The translations under genes were made by a program, and so were the position numbers. The notes beneath the pieces are model-generated. The model was not told where the DNA came from and made no database searches. It was given only the letters and a program-made list of their open reading frames with translations. From Streptomyces sp. NBC_00344 (GTDB lineage Bacteria; Actinomycetota; Actinomycetes; Streptomycetales; Streptomycetaceae), in contig NZ_CP107996.1 of NCBI RefSeq assembly GCF_036088315.1, positions 4,857,501-4,921,500 of the forward strand: a stretch of DNA of 64,000 nucleotides. Direction: 5' to 3'. Below, piece after piece: positions 25,482 to 33,481 of this stretch (positions within the stretch are counted from its first letter, which is position 1; each line of letters begins with the position of its first letter).

Positions 25482-26492
25482 TCACGGCCGCAGCAGCACC
25501 TTCCCGGTCTTCGGATCGCCGCTCCCGACGAGCGCGACGGCTTCCGCGTACCGCTCGAGCGGGAACTCGTGCGTGATCAGCGGTGCGGGGTCGAGGATTC
25601 CCGCGGTGAACGCGCGCACCGCGAAGGACCAGGCAGCGGACGGCGCCCCGAAGATGCTCCGTACGGTGAGCTGGTTCAGCGAGAGGTGCACGGGGTCGAT
25701 GCCCCTGGCGCCGGGAGTGAACATCCCGGTGAGCACCACCTGGCCGCCGCGGCGGGGCAGGAGGCAGGAGTCGGCCGCGGTGGAGGGTGCGCCGGCGGTC
25801 TCGACCACCAGGTCGTAGCGGCCGCGCACCTCAGGCGCCTCCTCCGGCGCACGTGTCCCCGTCGCACCGAAAACCACTGCCTGCGCGGCCCGTTCGGCCC
25901 GGGGGTCGATCACGGTGAGTTCCGCGGGTGACGTCGCCGCGAGCAGTTGTACGGCGAGCAGGCCCAGCGTGCCCGCACCGACGACGGCGATGCGGTCGCC
26001 GGGTTCGGGCCGTGCCGCCCGTACCGCCGCTGCCACGACGGCCGCGGGCTCCAGCAGGGCGGCCGACCGCAGATCCGCGTCGTCGGCCAGCGGATGGAGC
26101 AGCCGGGCGGGGACGACCAGATGGTCGGCGAATCCGCCGGGGCGGGTGAAGCCCGTCTCGTCGTAACCGGCGCCGCACAGCGAGGTCGCGCCGCGCCGGC
26201 ACTGCGCACACGTTCCGCAGAAGCGGAAGCCCTCGGCGACGGTCCTGCGCCCGGCGAGCGCGGGGTCAACACCCGCGCCCACTGCCTCGACGGTTCCGGA
26301 CCACTCATGGCCCGGGACGACCGGGTAGCGGACGTAGCCCGGATCGCGGTGGCCGTCGTACACCTCGCGGTCGCTCATGCAGATTCCGGCCGCTGCGACC
26401 CTGATGAGCACCTCGCCCGGGCCGGGTTCGGGCTGCACACCGCTGACCACGTGGTGCACTCCGGGGGCGTCGACGACGACGGCGCGGCTCAT
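25482..26492 (-). CDS. Zinc-dependent alcohol/sugar dehydrogenase
   Basis: A 336-residue medium-chain dehydrogenase. Catalytic zinc ligands are Cys in AAGICMSDREVYDG and the GHEWSG His/Glu pair; the structural zinc is held by four cysteines in CGTCAQCRRGATSLC. The NAD site is VVGAGTLGLLAVQL and the acidic residue TVIDPRAERA suggests NAD preference. Relatives act on sorbitol, galactitol or threonine. The ATG is five bases after the dehydratase stop, so both enzymes are co-expressed. It most likely oxidises a sugar or sugar-acid intermediate of this locus. Confidence 0.88.
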   Translation of the reverse strand: MSRAVVVDAPGVHHVVSGVQPEPGPGEVLIRVAAAGICMSDREVYDGHRDPGYVRYPVVPGHEWSGTVEAVGAGVDPALAGRRTVAEGFRFCGTCAQCRRGATSLCGAGYDETGFTRPGGFADHLVVPARLLHPLADDADLRSAALLEPAAVVAAAVRAARPEPGDRIAVVGAGTLGLLAVQLLAATSPAELTVIDPRAERAAQAVVFGATGTRAPEEAPEVRGRYDLVVETAGAPSTAADSCLLPRRGGQVVLTGMFTPGARGIDPVHLSLNQLTVRSIFGAPSAAWSFAVRAFTAGILDPAPLITHEFPLERYAEAVALVGSGDPKTGKVLLRP

Positions 26493-26497
26493 CCCGC

Positions 26498-27655
26498 TCA
26501 CCGGGGCGCCTTGGGGGCGCGCTTCTCCCAGCCCTCGGCCCAGAGGTCGAACCTGGCCTGCTGCTGCGGGAATTCGGCGGCAGCGTCCACGTCGAGCTCC
26601 ACTCCCAGGCCGGGCGCATCGGACAGTTCGAAGTATCCGTCGACGACCTGCGGCGCGCCCTTCACGACCTTCTTGATCTCTGCGTCCGCGAAGTCGTTGA
26701 AGTGCTCGAGGATCTTGAAGTTGGGGGTGCAGCCCGCCACTTGGAGGCTGGCTGCGGTGAGCACGGATCCGCCCACGTTGTGCGGGGCGACGAGCATGTA
26801 GTGCGTCTCGGCGGTCGCGGCGAGTTTCCGGGTCTCCAGGATGCCGCCGATGTGGCCCACGTCCGGCTGGATGATGTCGGCGGCCTGGGACTCGAACAGC
26901 TCGCGGAACTCGATCCGGTCGTGAATGCGTTCGCCGGTGGCGACCGGGATGTCCACCTTGGCAGCGACCTTCTCCAGCGCCTTGAGGTTCTCCGGCGGGA
27001 CCGGCTCCTCCAGCCAGGCGGGCCTGAAGGGGGCGAGGTCGCGGGCGAGGCGGACCGCGGTGGAGGGGGAGAACCGCCCGTGCATCTCCAGCATCAGCTC
27101 GGCGTCCGGACCGATGGCGTCCCGCACCGCCTCGATCAGCGAGACCGCGTAGGTGGTCTGTGCCTGGTCGAGCTCGAAGTGCCCGGTCCCGAACGGGTCG
27201 ATCTTCAGGGCGCGGTAGCCACGCTCCATCACTGTGCGAGCGGCCTTGTGGTAGGCGTCCGGGGTGCGCTCGGTGGTGTACCAGCCGTTCGCGTATGCCT
27301 TGACCCGGTCGGTGACCCGGCCGCCGAGCAGCTGCCAGACCGGGACGCCGAGCGCCTTGCCCTTGATGTCCCAGCAGGCCATCTCGATGACGGCGATGCC
27401 TGACATGACGATCTCGCCGGCCCGCCCGTAGTCGCCGTACTTCATCCGCTTGACGAGGTCTTCCAGTGCGAACGGGTCGGAGCCGGCGATGTGGTTGGCC
27501 TCGGCCTCTTTCAGGTAGCCGACCAGTGCGTCCGTGCGGCCGAGCATGCGGGTCTCGCCGACGCCGGTGAGCCCATCGTCCGTGTGGACCTGCACATAGG
27601 TGAGGTTGCGCCAGGGCGTTCCGACGACGTGGGTGCTGATTCCGGTGATTCGCAA
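26498..27655 (-). CDS. Enolase-superfamily sugar-acid dehydratase (galactonate dehydratase-like)
   Basis: A 385-residue mandelate racemase/DgoD-type enzyme. The N-terminal capping domain (RITGISTHVVGTPWRNLTYVQVHTDDGLTGVGE) is followed by the barrel with YRALKIDPFGTG, ELMLEMHGRFS, AWLEEPVPPEN, ATGERIHDRIEFR, IIQPDVGHIGGILETRKLA and LVAPHNVGG, carrying the expected metal-binding acids. D-galactonate dehydratase is the closest remembered family; arabinonate, gluconate or fuconate remain possible. TTG at 27655 is chosen because it opens the conserved LRITGI start and follows GGGGGG. It heads the oxidative half of the sugar locus. Confidence 0.82.
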   Translation of the reverse strand: MRITGISTHVVGTPWRNLTYVQVHTDDGLTGVGETRMLGRTDALVGYLKEAEANHIAGSDPFALEDLVKRMKYGDYGRAGEIVMSGIAVIEMACWDIKGKALGVPVWQLLGGRVTDRVKAYANGWYTTERTPDAYHKAARTVMERGYRALKIDPFGTGHFELDQAQTTYAVSLIEAVRDAIGPDAELMLEMHGRFSPSTAVRLARDLAPFRPAWLEEPVPPENLKALEKVAAKVDIPVATGERIHDRIEFRELFESQAADIIQPDVGHIGGILETRKLAATAETHYMLVAPHNVGGSVLTAASLQVAGCTPNFKILEHFNDFADAEIKKVVKGAPQVVDGYFELSDAPGLGVELDVDAAAEFPQQQARFDLWAEGWEKRAPKAPR

Positions 27656-28021
27656 GGCAGTTGCCCCCCGGTGGTGTGCGTGATGCCGCTCCCTGGGGAG
27701 CGGCGGCGTTCGATATTTCGTCATGCGTTCGAAATGCTGGCGTGACCGTAAGCGCGTGATGCATTCAACGTCAATGCCTCCGCGGATCACGGTTTCGGTC
27801 CGTAGCCGCAGGGTGTGTCGGCGGTGTTGACGGTGTGACGTCCGGGACGGCATGCTCCTTGAGCCGAAATATCGAAAGGCGTCCGGAATTTCGAACGACA
27901 AATACCAAGCGTCACGGTTCTGTCTGGGACGGCGCAGGCCGGCACCGACACCCTCGCCGAGCCCGAGCGGCCGGTTCCGGTGACCGTTCTGCAGGTGGAC
28001 GCACACCGATAGGCTTGCGCC
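27656..28021. promoter_or_regulatory. Divergent regulatory region with repeated TTCGATATTTCG/GTTCGAAAT boxes
   Basis: Within 366 bases between the dehydratase and the EI24 gene are TTCGATATTTCG at 27709-27720, its exact reverse complement CGAAATATCGAA at 27865-27876, GTTCGAAAT at 27727-27735 and its reverse complement ATTTCGAAC at 27888-27896. ATTTCG (27715-27720) and CGAAAT (27730-27735) also form a dyad spaced by nine bases. The AT-rich boxes stand out in this genome and look like paired repressor sites. TAGGCT at 28010-28015 is a likely -10 for the EI24 gene. No further gene is seen. Confidence 0.65.
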
Positions 28022-28825
28022 ATGGGTGATCTCGGGGCGGGTTTCGGTTATCTCGTGAAGGGCCAGCGCTGGGTCGGACGGCACGGCAGGCAGTACGGCT
28101 TCGGCCTGCTGCCGGGTCTCATCACGCTGGTGCTGTATCTGGCAGTGCTGGTCGCCCTCTTCTTCTGGGCGGACGACGTGACGGCCTGGGCCACCCCGTT
28201 CGCGGACGACTGGAGCTCGCCCTGGGCGGGACTTCTCAGGGGCGCCCTGACCGTACTGCTCTGGGCGCTGGCCCTTCTCCTGTCCGTCATCTCCTTCACC
28301 GCGATGACACTGCTGATCGGCCAGCCCTTCTACGAGGCGCTCTCGGAGCGGGTGGAGAAGTCGGAGAACGGCGAGGTCCATGAGTCGGGCCTCCCGCTCT
28401 GGCGCGAGCTCTGGATCTCCGCGCGGGACAGTCTCCGCATTCTGGTGCGGGTCACGTTCTACGGGATCCTGCTCTTCGCCGCCGGTTTCCTCCCCGGCGT
28501 GGGCCAGACGGTCGTGCCGGCCATCGGGTTCTGCGTCACCGGCTTCTTCCTCACCGAGGAGCTCACAGCGGTGGCGCTGCAGCGCAGGCGCATCGAGTTC
28601 AGGCAGCGTCTGGTGCTGCTGAAGGGGCGCCGGCTGATGGTCCTCGGCTTCGGTGTACCGCTGGCGCTGGCGTTCGTGGTGCCGCTCGTCGCCGTGTTCC
28701 TGATGCCTGGGGCGGTCGCCGGTGCGACGCTGATGAGCCGCGACCTGCTGGGGGAGACGGACCCGGATCCGGACCCCGCCCCGGCCGCCGCTCCGGACGA
28801 GGCGGATGTGACCGCGGCGGGCTGA
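28022..28825 (+). CDS. EI24/CysZ-like membrane protein
   Basis: A 267-residue polytopic protein of the EI24 family, with about four to five membrane segments (LITLVLYLAVLVALFFWA, LTVLLWALALLLSVISFTAMTLLIGQPFYEALSERVE, ILVRVTFYGILLFAAGFLPGVGQTVVPAIGFCVTGFFL, VLGFGVPLALAFVVPLVAVFLMPGAVAGATL). CysZ relatives mediate sulfate uptake, but actinobacterial EI24 proteins are not functionally assigned. The C-terminus is acidic and Pro/Ala-rich. The mRNA seems leaderless (TAGGCT six bases before ATG). Confidence 0.83.
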   Translation: MGDLGAGFGYLVKGQRWVGRHGRQYGFGLLPGLITLVLYLAVLVALFFWADDVTAWATPFADDWSSPWAGLLRGALTVLLWALALLLSVISFTAMTLLIGQPFYEALSERVEKSENGEVHESGLPLWRELWISARDSLRILVRVTFYGILLFAAGFLPGVGQTVVPAIGFCVTGFFLTEELTAVALQRRRIEFRQRLVLLKGRRLMVLGFGVPLALAFVVPLVAVFLMPGAVAGATLMSRDLLGETDPDPDPAPAAAPDEADVTAAG

Positions 28826-28857
28826 TCCCCCGCCGCGTCACTCGGGCGTATTCGGCG

Positions 28858-29433
28858 TCACCGTACGGCGGGTGCCCCCAACAAGGCGACGAACGCCCGG
28901 AACGCGGCCGGCATGTCCACCGCCTCGGGGTCCAGCAGCCACTGGTACTGCAGCCCGTCCATCACCGCCACCAGCAGCGGCGCCGCCTCATCAGGTGTGA
29001 GCCCGCCGGGCAGCCGGTCGCCGAACTCCCCGCGCAGGGTGGCCGCCATGGAACCACGCACCTGCACATAACGGCGGGTGAAGAACTCCCGGGCGGGATG
29101 GCCGTCCGTGACGCTCTCGCCGAGCAGCGCGGCGAAGGTCTGCACGATGCCGGGGCGCATCGCGTTGTACTCCACGAGTGAGCCGAGCAGATCGAGCCGC
29201 CACGCGCCCGGCGAGCGTCCGGCCGCCCCCGGGTCCCAGCGGTCGCGTGCCTCGAGGACGGCGACCAGCAGCGCCTCCTTGGTGGGGAAGTAGTGCAGCA
29301 GCCCCTGCTGGGTGAGGCCGACCCGCTCGGCGACGGCACCGAGGGTCGTGCCCCGGTAGCCGCGCTCGGCGATCACCTCCAGCGCGGCCCGGAGGATCTC
29401 CGCACGCCGTTCCTCGTTTCTGGCACTGACCAT
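28858..29433 (-). CDS. TetR-family repressor, divergent from beta-glucosidase
   Basis: A 191-residue TetR protein: helix-turn-helix RAEILRAALEVIAERGYRGTTLGAVAERVGLTQQGLLHYFPTKEALLVAVL (residues 9-58) and a C-terminal ligand domain with a TetR_C-like pattern ending in MDGLQYQWLLDPEAVDMPAAF. It is divergent from the GH3 gene and a dyad lies between them, so it most likely represses that gene and perhaps itself. The ligand is probably an aglycone or sugar; this is inferred. Confidence 0.9.
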   Translation of the reverse strand: MVSARNEERRAEILRAALEVIAERGYRGTTLGAVAERVGLTQQGLLHYFPTKEALLVAVLEARDRWDPGAAGRSPGAWRLDLLGSLVEYNAMRPGIVQTFAALLGESVTDGHPAREFFTRRYVQVRGSMAATLRGEFGDRLPGGLTPDEAAPLLVAVMDGLQYQWLLDPEAVDMPAAFRAFVALLGAPAVR

Positions 29434-29508
29434 GCACCGGCCCCTTCCCCGCGGTATGTCCGAAGACCGTATGACACCACACCTAAGATTACAGATGAAT
29501 AACTTAAC

Positions 29509-29526
29509 CTACCGATCTACCGGTAG
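29509..29526. promoter_or_regulatory. TetR operator candidate at the GH3 promoter
   Basis: A perfect inverted repeat CTACCG-N6-CGGTAG, which also contains the ten-base palindrome CTACCGGTAG (29517-29526), in an AT-rich stretch between the divergent TetR and GH3 genes. Confidence 0.65.
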
Positions 29527-29575
29527 TCGCGCCAGGATGGAGACACACACTGGACGTCAATGCGGAGGTACGGCC

Positions 29576-32029
29576 GTGGCAGACCACCCGATCAACGATG
29601 CGGAGCAGGTCCGTGAGGCAGTCGTGGAAGCGGCGCTCGGCAGGCTCGACCTCGATGCCAAGGCTCGGCTGATCTCCGGAAAGGACTTCTGGACCCTCCC
29701 CGAACTGCCCGCGATCGGACTGCAGTCGCTGGTCATGTCGGACGGGCCGATCGGTGTCCGCGGTGTGCGCTGGACCGCCGACGACCCGTCGATCGCGCTG
29801 CCCTCCCCGACCGCGCTCGCTGCCACCTGGGACCCCGCGCTGGCCCGCCGGGCCGGGGTGCTGCTGGCGCAGGAGGCGCGCCGCAAGGGCGTGCACGTCC
29901 TGCTGGCGCCGACCGTCAATCTGCACCGCTCGCCGCTCGGTGGCCGCCACTTCGAGTGCTACTCGGAGGACCCGTATCTCACCGGGGAGATCGGCACCGG
30001 CTATGTCCAGGGCGTCCAGAGCGGCGGTGTCGGCACCACGGTCAAGCACTTCGTCGGCAATGACGCGGAGACCGACCGCTTCACCGTCAACAACCTCATC
30101 GCCCCGCGACCGCTGCGCGAGCTGTACCTCGCACCGTTCGAGGCCATCGTCAGAAATGCCCATCCCTGGGGCATCATGACCGCGTACAACACGGTCAACG
30201 GCACGACGATGACCGAGCACCGCTACCTGGTCGACGAAGTCCTCCGCGGCGAATGGAACTTCGACGGCTTCAACGTCTCCGACTGGACGGCAGCCCGCTC
30301 CACCGCCGGGGCCATCACCGGCGGCCTCGACGTCGCGATGCCGGGCCCGGTCACCCCGTACGGCGAACCGCTCGCCGCCGCGGTCCGGTCGGGTGAGGTC
30401 GGCGCGGCGGACGTGGACGCGGCGGTCCGCAATGTGCTGCGGCTGGCGGCCCGGGTCGGCATTCTCGAAGGCGCCCCGCCGGTCGTCACCGATCCGCCGG
30501 CGGATGTGGACGGACGCGAACTGGCCCGCGAGATCGCCCACCGCGGCTTCGTCCTGGTACGCAACGAGGGCGGCGCGCTCCCGCTCACCGCGGCCGGCAC
30601 CGCCAAGGTCGCCCTGATCGGTGCGGCAGCCCGTGATGCCCGCATCCTGGGCGGCGGTTCGGCCACCGTGTTCCCCACCCGGGTGGTCCCTCCGCTGGAC
30701 GGACTGGCGGCGGTTCTTCCGGAAGGGGCGGTCAGGTATGCGCTGGGCGCCGACCCGAGCGGTGAACTCTCCGCCGCCGAACAGGGCTTCGCGCTCCACG
30801 CCATCTGCCGCGACGAGGACGGCCGGGTCATCGGGACGGCCTCCATCCCGGGCGGGCGCATCCAGTGGGTGGGCAGTGACCTGCCGGAAGGCGTCACCCA
30901 TGAAACGCTGCACACGATCGAGGTGAAGGGCACCTTCACCCCTCGGGAGAGCGGGCAGCACACCTTCGGCACCCGGGGGCTCGGCGGTTTCCGGCTCACC
31001 GTCGGCGAGCAGGTGCTCTTCGACGGGGACGAGCTGCCGGGCGACGAGGCCGATCCGTTCGGGGCGGTCTTCGGCGGCCCGGTCGAGCGCGGTGGAGTCG
31101 ACCTCACAGCGGGCGATTCGGTCGCGATCGCCCTGGCGTACACGGTCTACAAGAGCCCGGACGCCCGACTCCAGGCCATCGGCTTCTCCCTGATGCACCG
31201 CGATCCGCAGCGCGACGCCGACGAGCTGATCGCCGAGGCGGCCCGGACGGCACGGGACGCGGACACCGCCGTCGTGGTGGTCGCCACCACCGAGCGGGTC
31301 GAGTCCGAGGGCTTCGACCGCAAGGACCTGAAGCTGCCGGGCCGTCAGGACGACCTGGTGCGCGCGGTGGCCGCCGCCAACCCGAACACCGTGGTGGTCG
31401 TCAACGCGGGCTCCCCGGTGGAGCTGCCCTGGCGGGAGGACGTGGCGGCGGTGCTGCTCAGCTGGTTCCCCGGCCAGGAGGGCGGCGCCGCACTCGCCGA
31501 CGTACTCCTCGGCGCCGAGGAGCCGGGCGGCAGGCTGCCCACCACCTGGCCGGCCGTCCTTGAGGACGCCCCGGTCAGCAGGGTCGAGCCGTCCGGCGGT
31601 GAACTCCCCTACGAAGAAGGTGTGTTCATCGGATACCGGGCCTGGGACAAGGCGGGCACCACTGCCGCCTACCCCTTCGGCCACGGCCTCGGCTACACGA
31701 CGTGGGAGTACGAGTCCCTGGACGCCACCGCTGCCCGAGCCACTGTGCGTATCCGCAACGCCGGCAGCCGCACGGGCCGGGAGACCGTGCAGATCTATGC
31801 CGCACCTCTCGACGGCGGAGCGGAGCGCGCCGCCCGCCAGCTGGCCGGCTTCGCCACGGTGCGGGCTGCCGCCGGTGAAACCGTCGAGGTGGAGATCGAC
31901 CTCTCGTCCCGCGCCTTCGAGATCTGGGACGAGGAATCCGGCGGCTGGTCCCGGCAGGAGGGGCCATACGAGATCCAGGCCTCCCGCTCGGTCACGGACA
32001 CCAGGCTGACGGCGGCGGTCAAGGTCTGA
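29576..32029 (+). CDS. GH3 beta-glucosidase with PA14 insertion
   Basis: An 817-residue cytosolic GH3 glycosidase that removes terminal beta-linked sugars from oligosaccharides or glycosides. The catalytic barrel has PTVNLHRSPLGGRHFECYSEDPYLTGEIGTGYVQGVQ and KHFVGNDAE, with nucleophile Asp in FNVSDWTA. The second domain carries HRGFVLVRNEGGALPL; a PA14 domain is inserted at about residues 420-570 (GTFTPRESGQHTFGTRGLGGFRLTVGEQVLFDGD), and a fibronectin-III-like domain ends the protein. GTG 29576 has a perfect GGAGG seven bases upstream. No signal peptide is seen, so substrates must be imported first. Confidence 0.93.
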   Translation: MADHPINDAEQVREAVVEAALGRLDLDAKARLISGKDFWTLPELPAIGLQSLVMSDGPIGVRGVRWTADDPSIALPSPTALAATWDPALARRAGVLLAQEARRKGVHVLLAPTVNLHRSPLGGRHFECYSEDPYLTGEIGTGYVQGVQSGGVGTTVKHFVGNDAETDRFTVNNLIAPRPLRELYLAPFEAIVRNAHPWGIMTAYNTVNGTTMTEHRYLVDEVLRGEWNFDGFNVSDWTAARSTAGAITGGLDVAMPGPVTPYGEPLAAAVRSGEVGAADVDAAVRNVLRLAARVGILEGAPPVVTDPPADVDGRELAREIAHRGFVLVRNEGGALPLTAAGTAKVALIGAAARDARILGGGSATVFPTRVVPPLDGLAAVLPEGAVRYALGADPSGELSAAEQGFALHAICRDEDGRVIGTASIPGGRIQWVGSDLPEGVTHETLHTIEVKGTFTPRESGQHTFGTRGLGGFRLTVGEQVLFDGDELPGDEADPFGAVFGGPVERGGVDLTAGDSVAIALAYTVYKSPDARLQAIGFSLMHRDPQRDADELIAEAARTARDADTAVVVVATTERVESEGFDRKDLKLPGRQDDLVRAVAAANPNTVVVVNAGSPVELPWREDVAAVLLSWFPGQEGGAALADVLLGAEEPGGRLPTTWPAVLEDAPVSRVEPSGGELPYEEGVFIGYRAWDKAGTTAAYPFGHGLGYTTWEYESLDATAARATVRIRNAGSRTGRETVQIYAAPLDGGAERAARQLAGFATVRAAAGETVEVEIDLSSRAFEIWDEESGGWSRQEGPYEIQASRSVTDTRLTAAVKV

Positions 32030-32096
32030 CCTCCGGCGCGTCGCGAGGTGGACGCGCCGGGTCCGTACGTGGTGCGCGCGTCACACGGCGCCTGGT

Positions 32097-32130
32097 GCGG
32101 AGGGCACCCGTCCACTCGGGTGCCCTCCGC
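32097..32130 (+). terminator. Terminator after the GH3 gene
   Basis: A perfect 14-base-pair stem (32097-32110 with 32117-32130; arm GCGGAGGGCACCCG) with loop TCCACT, 68 bases after the GH3 stop. Confidence 0.85.
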
Positions 32131-32159
32131 CCTGCTGGTCCGCGCGGCAGACCCCCGCT

Positions 32160-32279
32160 ACGGCTCCGCGAAGCTCGCCTCCGCAGAGGTCGCTGTGGTG
32201 GTGCGGCTGAACCATGCAGCGCGACATCCCGATACTCCCGGACGATGCGGTGCATCGCCTCGTGCGGCGAGCTGACCAT
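32160..32279 (-). pseudogene. Possible 5-prime remnant of a Streptomyces SSPHEAMHRI-type gene
   Basis: A strong ribosome site GGAGGAA eight bases before ATG 32279 leads into MVSSPHEAMHRIVREYRDVALHG, which resembles the N-terminus (SSPHEAMHRIFQE) of a common Streptomyces hypothetical family. After about 20 residues the frame turns into low-complexity Arg/Pro sequence and runs into the GH3 terminator. This looks like a decayed or truncated copy. The rest of 32130-32592 shows no other gene. Confidence 0.35.
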
Positions 32280-32592
32280 GCGGGTTCCTCCGATGGGTGG
32301 GGATGGCTGCGTATCGCTGCCGGGCGGCTGTCGGCGCGCCGGGGTGGCCGGTCGTGGCAGTGGCCGGTTCCGTCGCACGGAAGAGGCGGCCGCAGCCGTA
32401 GCGGTCCTGGACGGGCGTGGGTGACCGGCCGGATGGCGTTGCCGGAGCGGGAGTGTGCACGGCGGGTGTGGGGTGTTGCTGTGCATCACCCGTGAGTGAC
32501 GAGGCGGCAGGGCCGGAAATGGCTCTCGCTGCCCACGGGAAGCGACCGGCCGGCCTCATGCGATCCGATAGGGCGGCTTAGCATCACTTCCC

Positions 32593-33168
32593 ATGACGAC
32601 AGCGATCCTGACCGTCGGGCTGGCGTTCATCGGCTACCTGGTGACGTATCTCAACGGACTGCGACTTACCCAGAGGCAGGCCCGACTGGCCCGGGTCAAC
32701 CGGCAGTTGAGCGACTTCTACGGTCCCCTTTTCGCGCTGATGGAGGCCAACAGCCGCGTGTACGACGCCTTTTCGGAGACGTACGCCCGCCCTGACGGAC
32801 GCGATCCGTTCGACCACGACATCCCTCCGACCGAGGAGGAGCTGGCCCAGTGGCGGACCTGGGCCACCACCGTTTTCATCCCCAATATCCAGGCGATGCG
32901 CGACGTGGTGGTCACCAAGGCGGATCTCCTCATCGAGGAAGAAGTGCCCCCGGCCCTGCTGCAGCTCTGCGCCCACGTCTCCGGTTACGAGATCACCGCT
33001 GCCCGCTGGGCGCAGGGGAACTACGAAGAACACCTGTCGCTCATGCCTTTTCCGGGCCGGGAGTTGAGGGAGTACACCCGCGACAGGTTCGCTCGGCTGA
33101 AGGGCGAGCAGGCGAACCTGCTGGGCCGGACAACCGGATCGGGGAGACGGGACGACGCCGCGGGATGA
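32593..33168 (+). CDS. Membrane-anchored hypothetical protein
   Basis: A 191-residue protein with one N-terminal membrane segment (TTAILTVGLAFIGYLVTYLNGLRL, residues 2-25) followed by a soluble helical domain (QARLARVNRQLSDFYGPLFALMEANSRVYDAF, VFIPNIQAMRDVVVTKADLLIEEEVPPALLQLCAHVSGYEITAARW). The RVNRQLSDFYGPL motif is found in many single-pass bacterial proteins of unknown role, some near phage-defence or restriction loci, but nothing of that kind is adjacent. TAGCAT at 32579-32584 and no Shine-Dalgarno suggest a near-leaderless mRNA. Confidence 0.72.
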   Translation: MTTAILTVGLAFIGYLVTYLNGLRLTQRQARLARVNRQLSDFYGPLFALMEANSRVYDAFSETYARPDGRDPFDHDIPPTEEELAQWRTWATTVFIPNIQAMRDVVVTKADLLIEEEVPPALLQLCAHVSGYEITAARWAQGNYEEHLSLMPFPGRELREYTRDRFARLKGEQANLLGRTTGSGRRDDAAG

Positions 33169-33481
33169 CGGGAAGTTCCCGGCCCCGGCCCGTTCCCCGG
33201 AGCGTGGGCCCGCGCACCACGCTCCGCCTCCTCACTGTCGGAGTCGGAGCTTCCTTGCTCGCGGCCCGCATGGGGAGAGCAAAGGGAAGAAGGTCAGTGA
33301 CGGCGAGTCCGGTGGCCGGGTCGGATACGTGGTCGGCCATCGGCATCCGCACGCGAACGCCGTGCCTCGTTCTCCATTCGGTGGCGAAGAACGGCCAGGC
33401 CACCCCGCGACCGCCACCTCCGCGTACAGCCCGATACGCTGCACAATGGAATGCCCCGCCTCGTTGGCCAGGGCCTTTCCC
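33169..33481. other. Intergenic region with possible coding remnant on the minus strand
   Basis: About 313 bases between convergent genes. On the minus strand two frames together resemble one broken protein: ALANEAGHSIVQRIGLYAEV (about 33415-33475) in one frame and VRMPMADHVSDPATGLAVTD (about 33290-33350) in another, consistent with a frameshifted remnant. I recognise no family and see no ribosome site or terminator. Confidence 0.3.

Noticed and set aside
27653..27724. Upstream ATG (27724) as the dehydratase start
   Set aside because: It lies inside the operator-like boxes, adds 23 non-conserved residues and lacks a ribosome site; TTG 27655 opens the conserved N-terminus.
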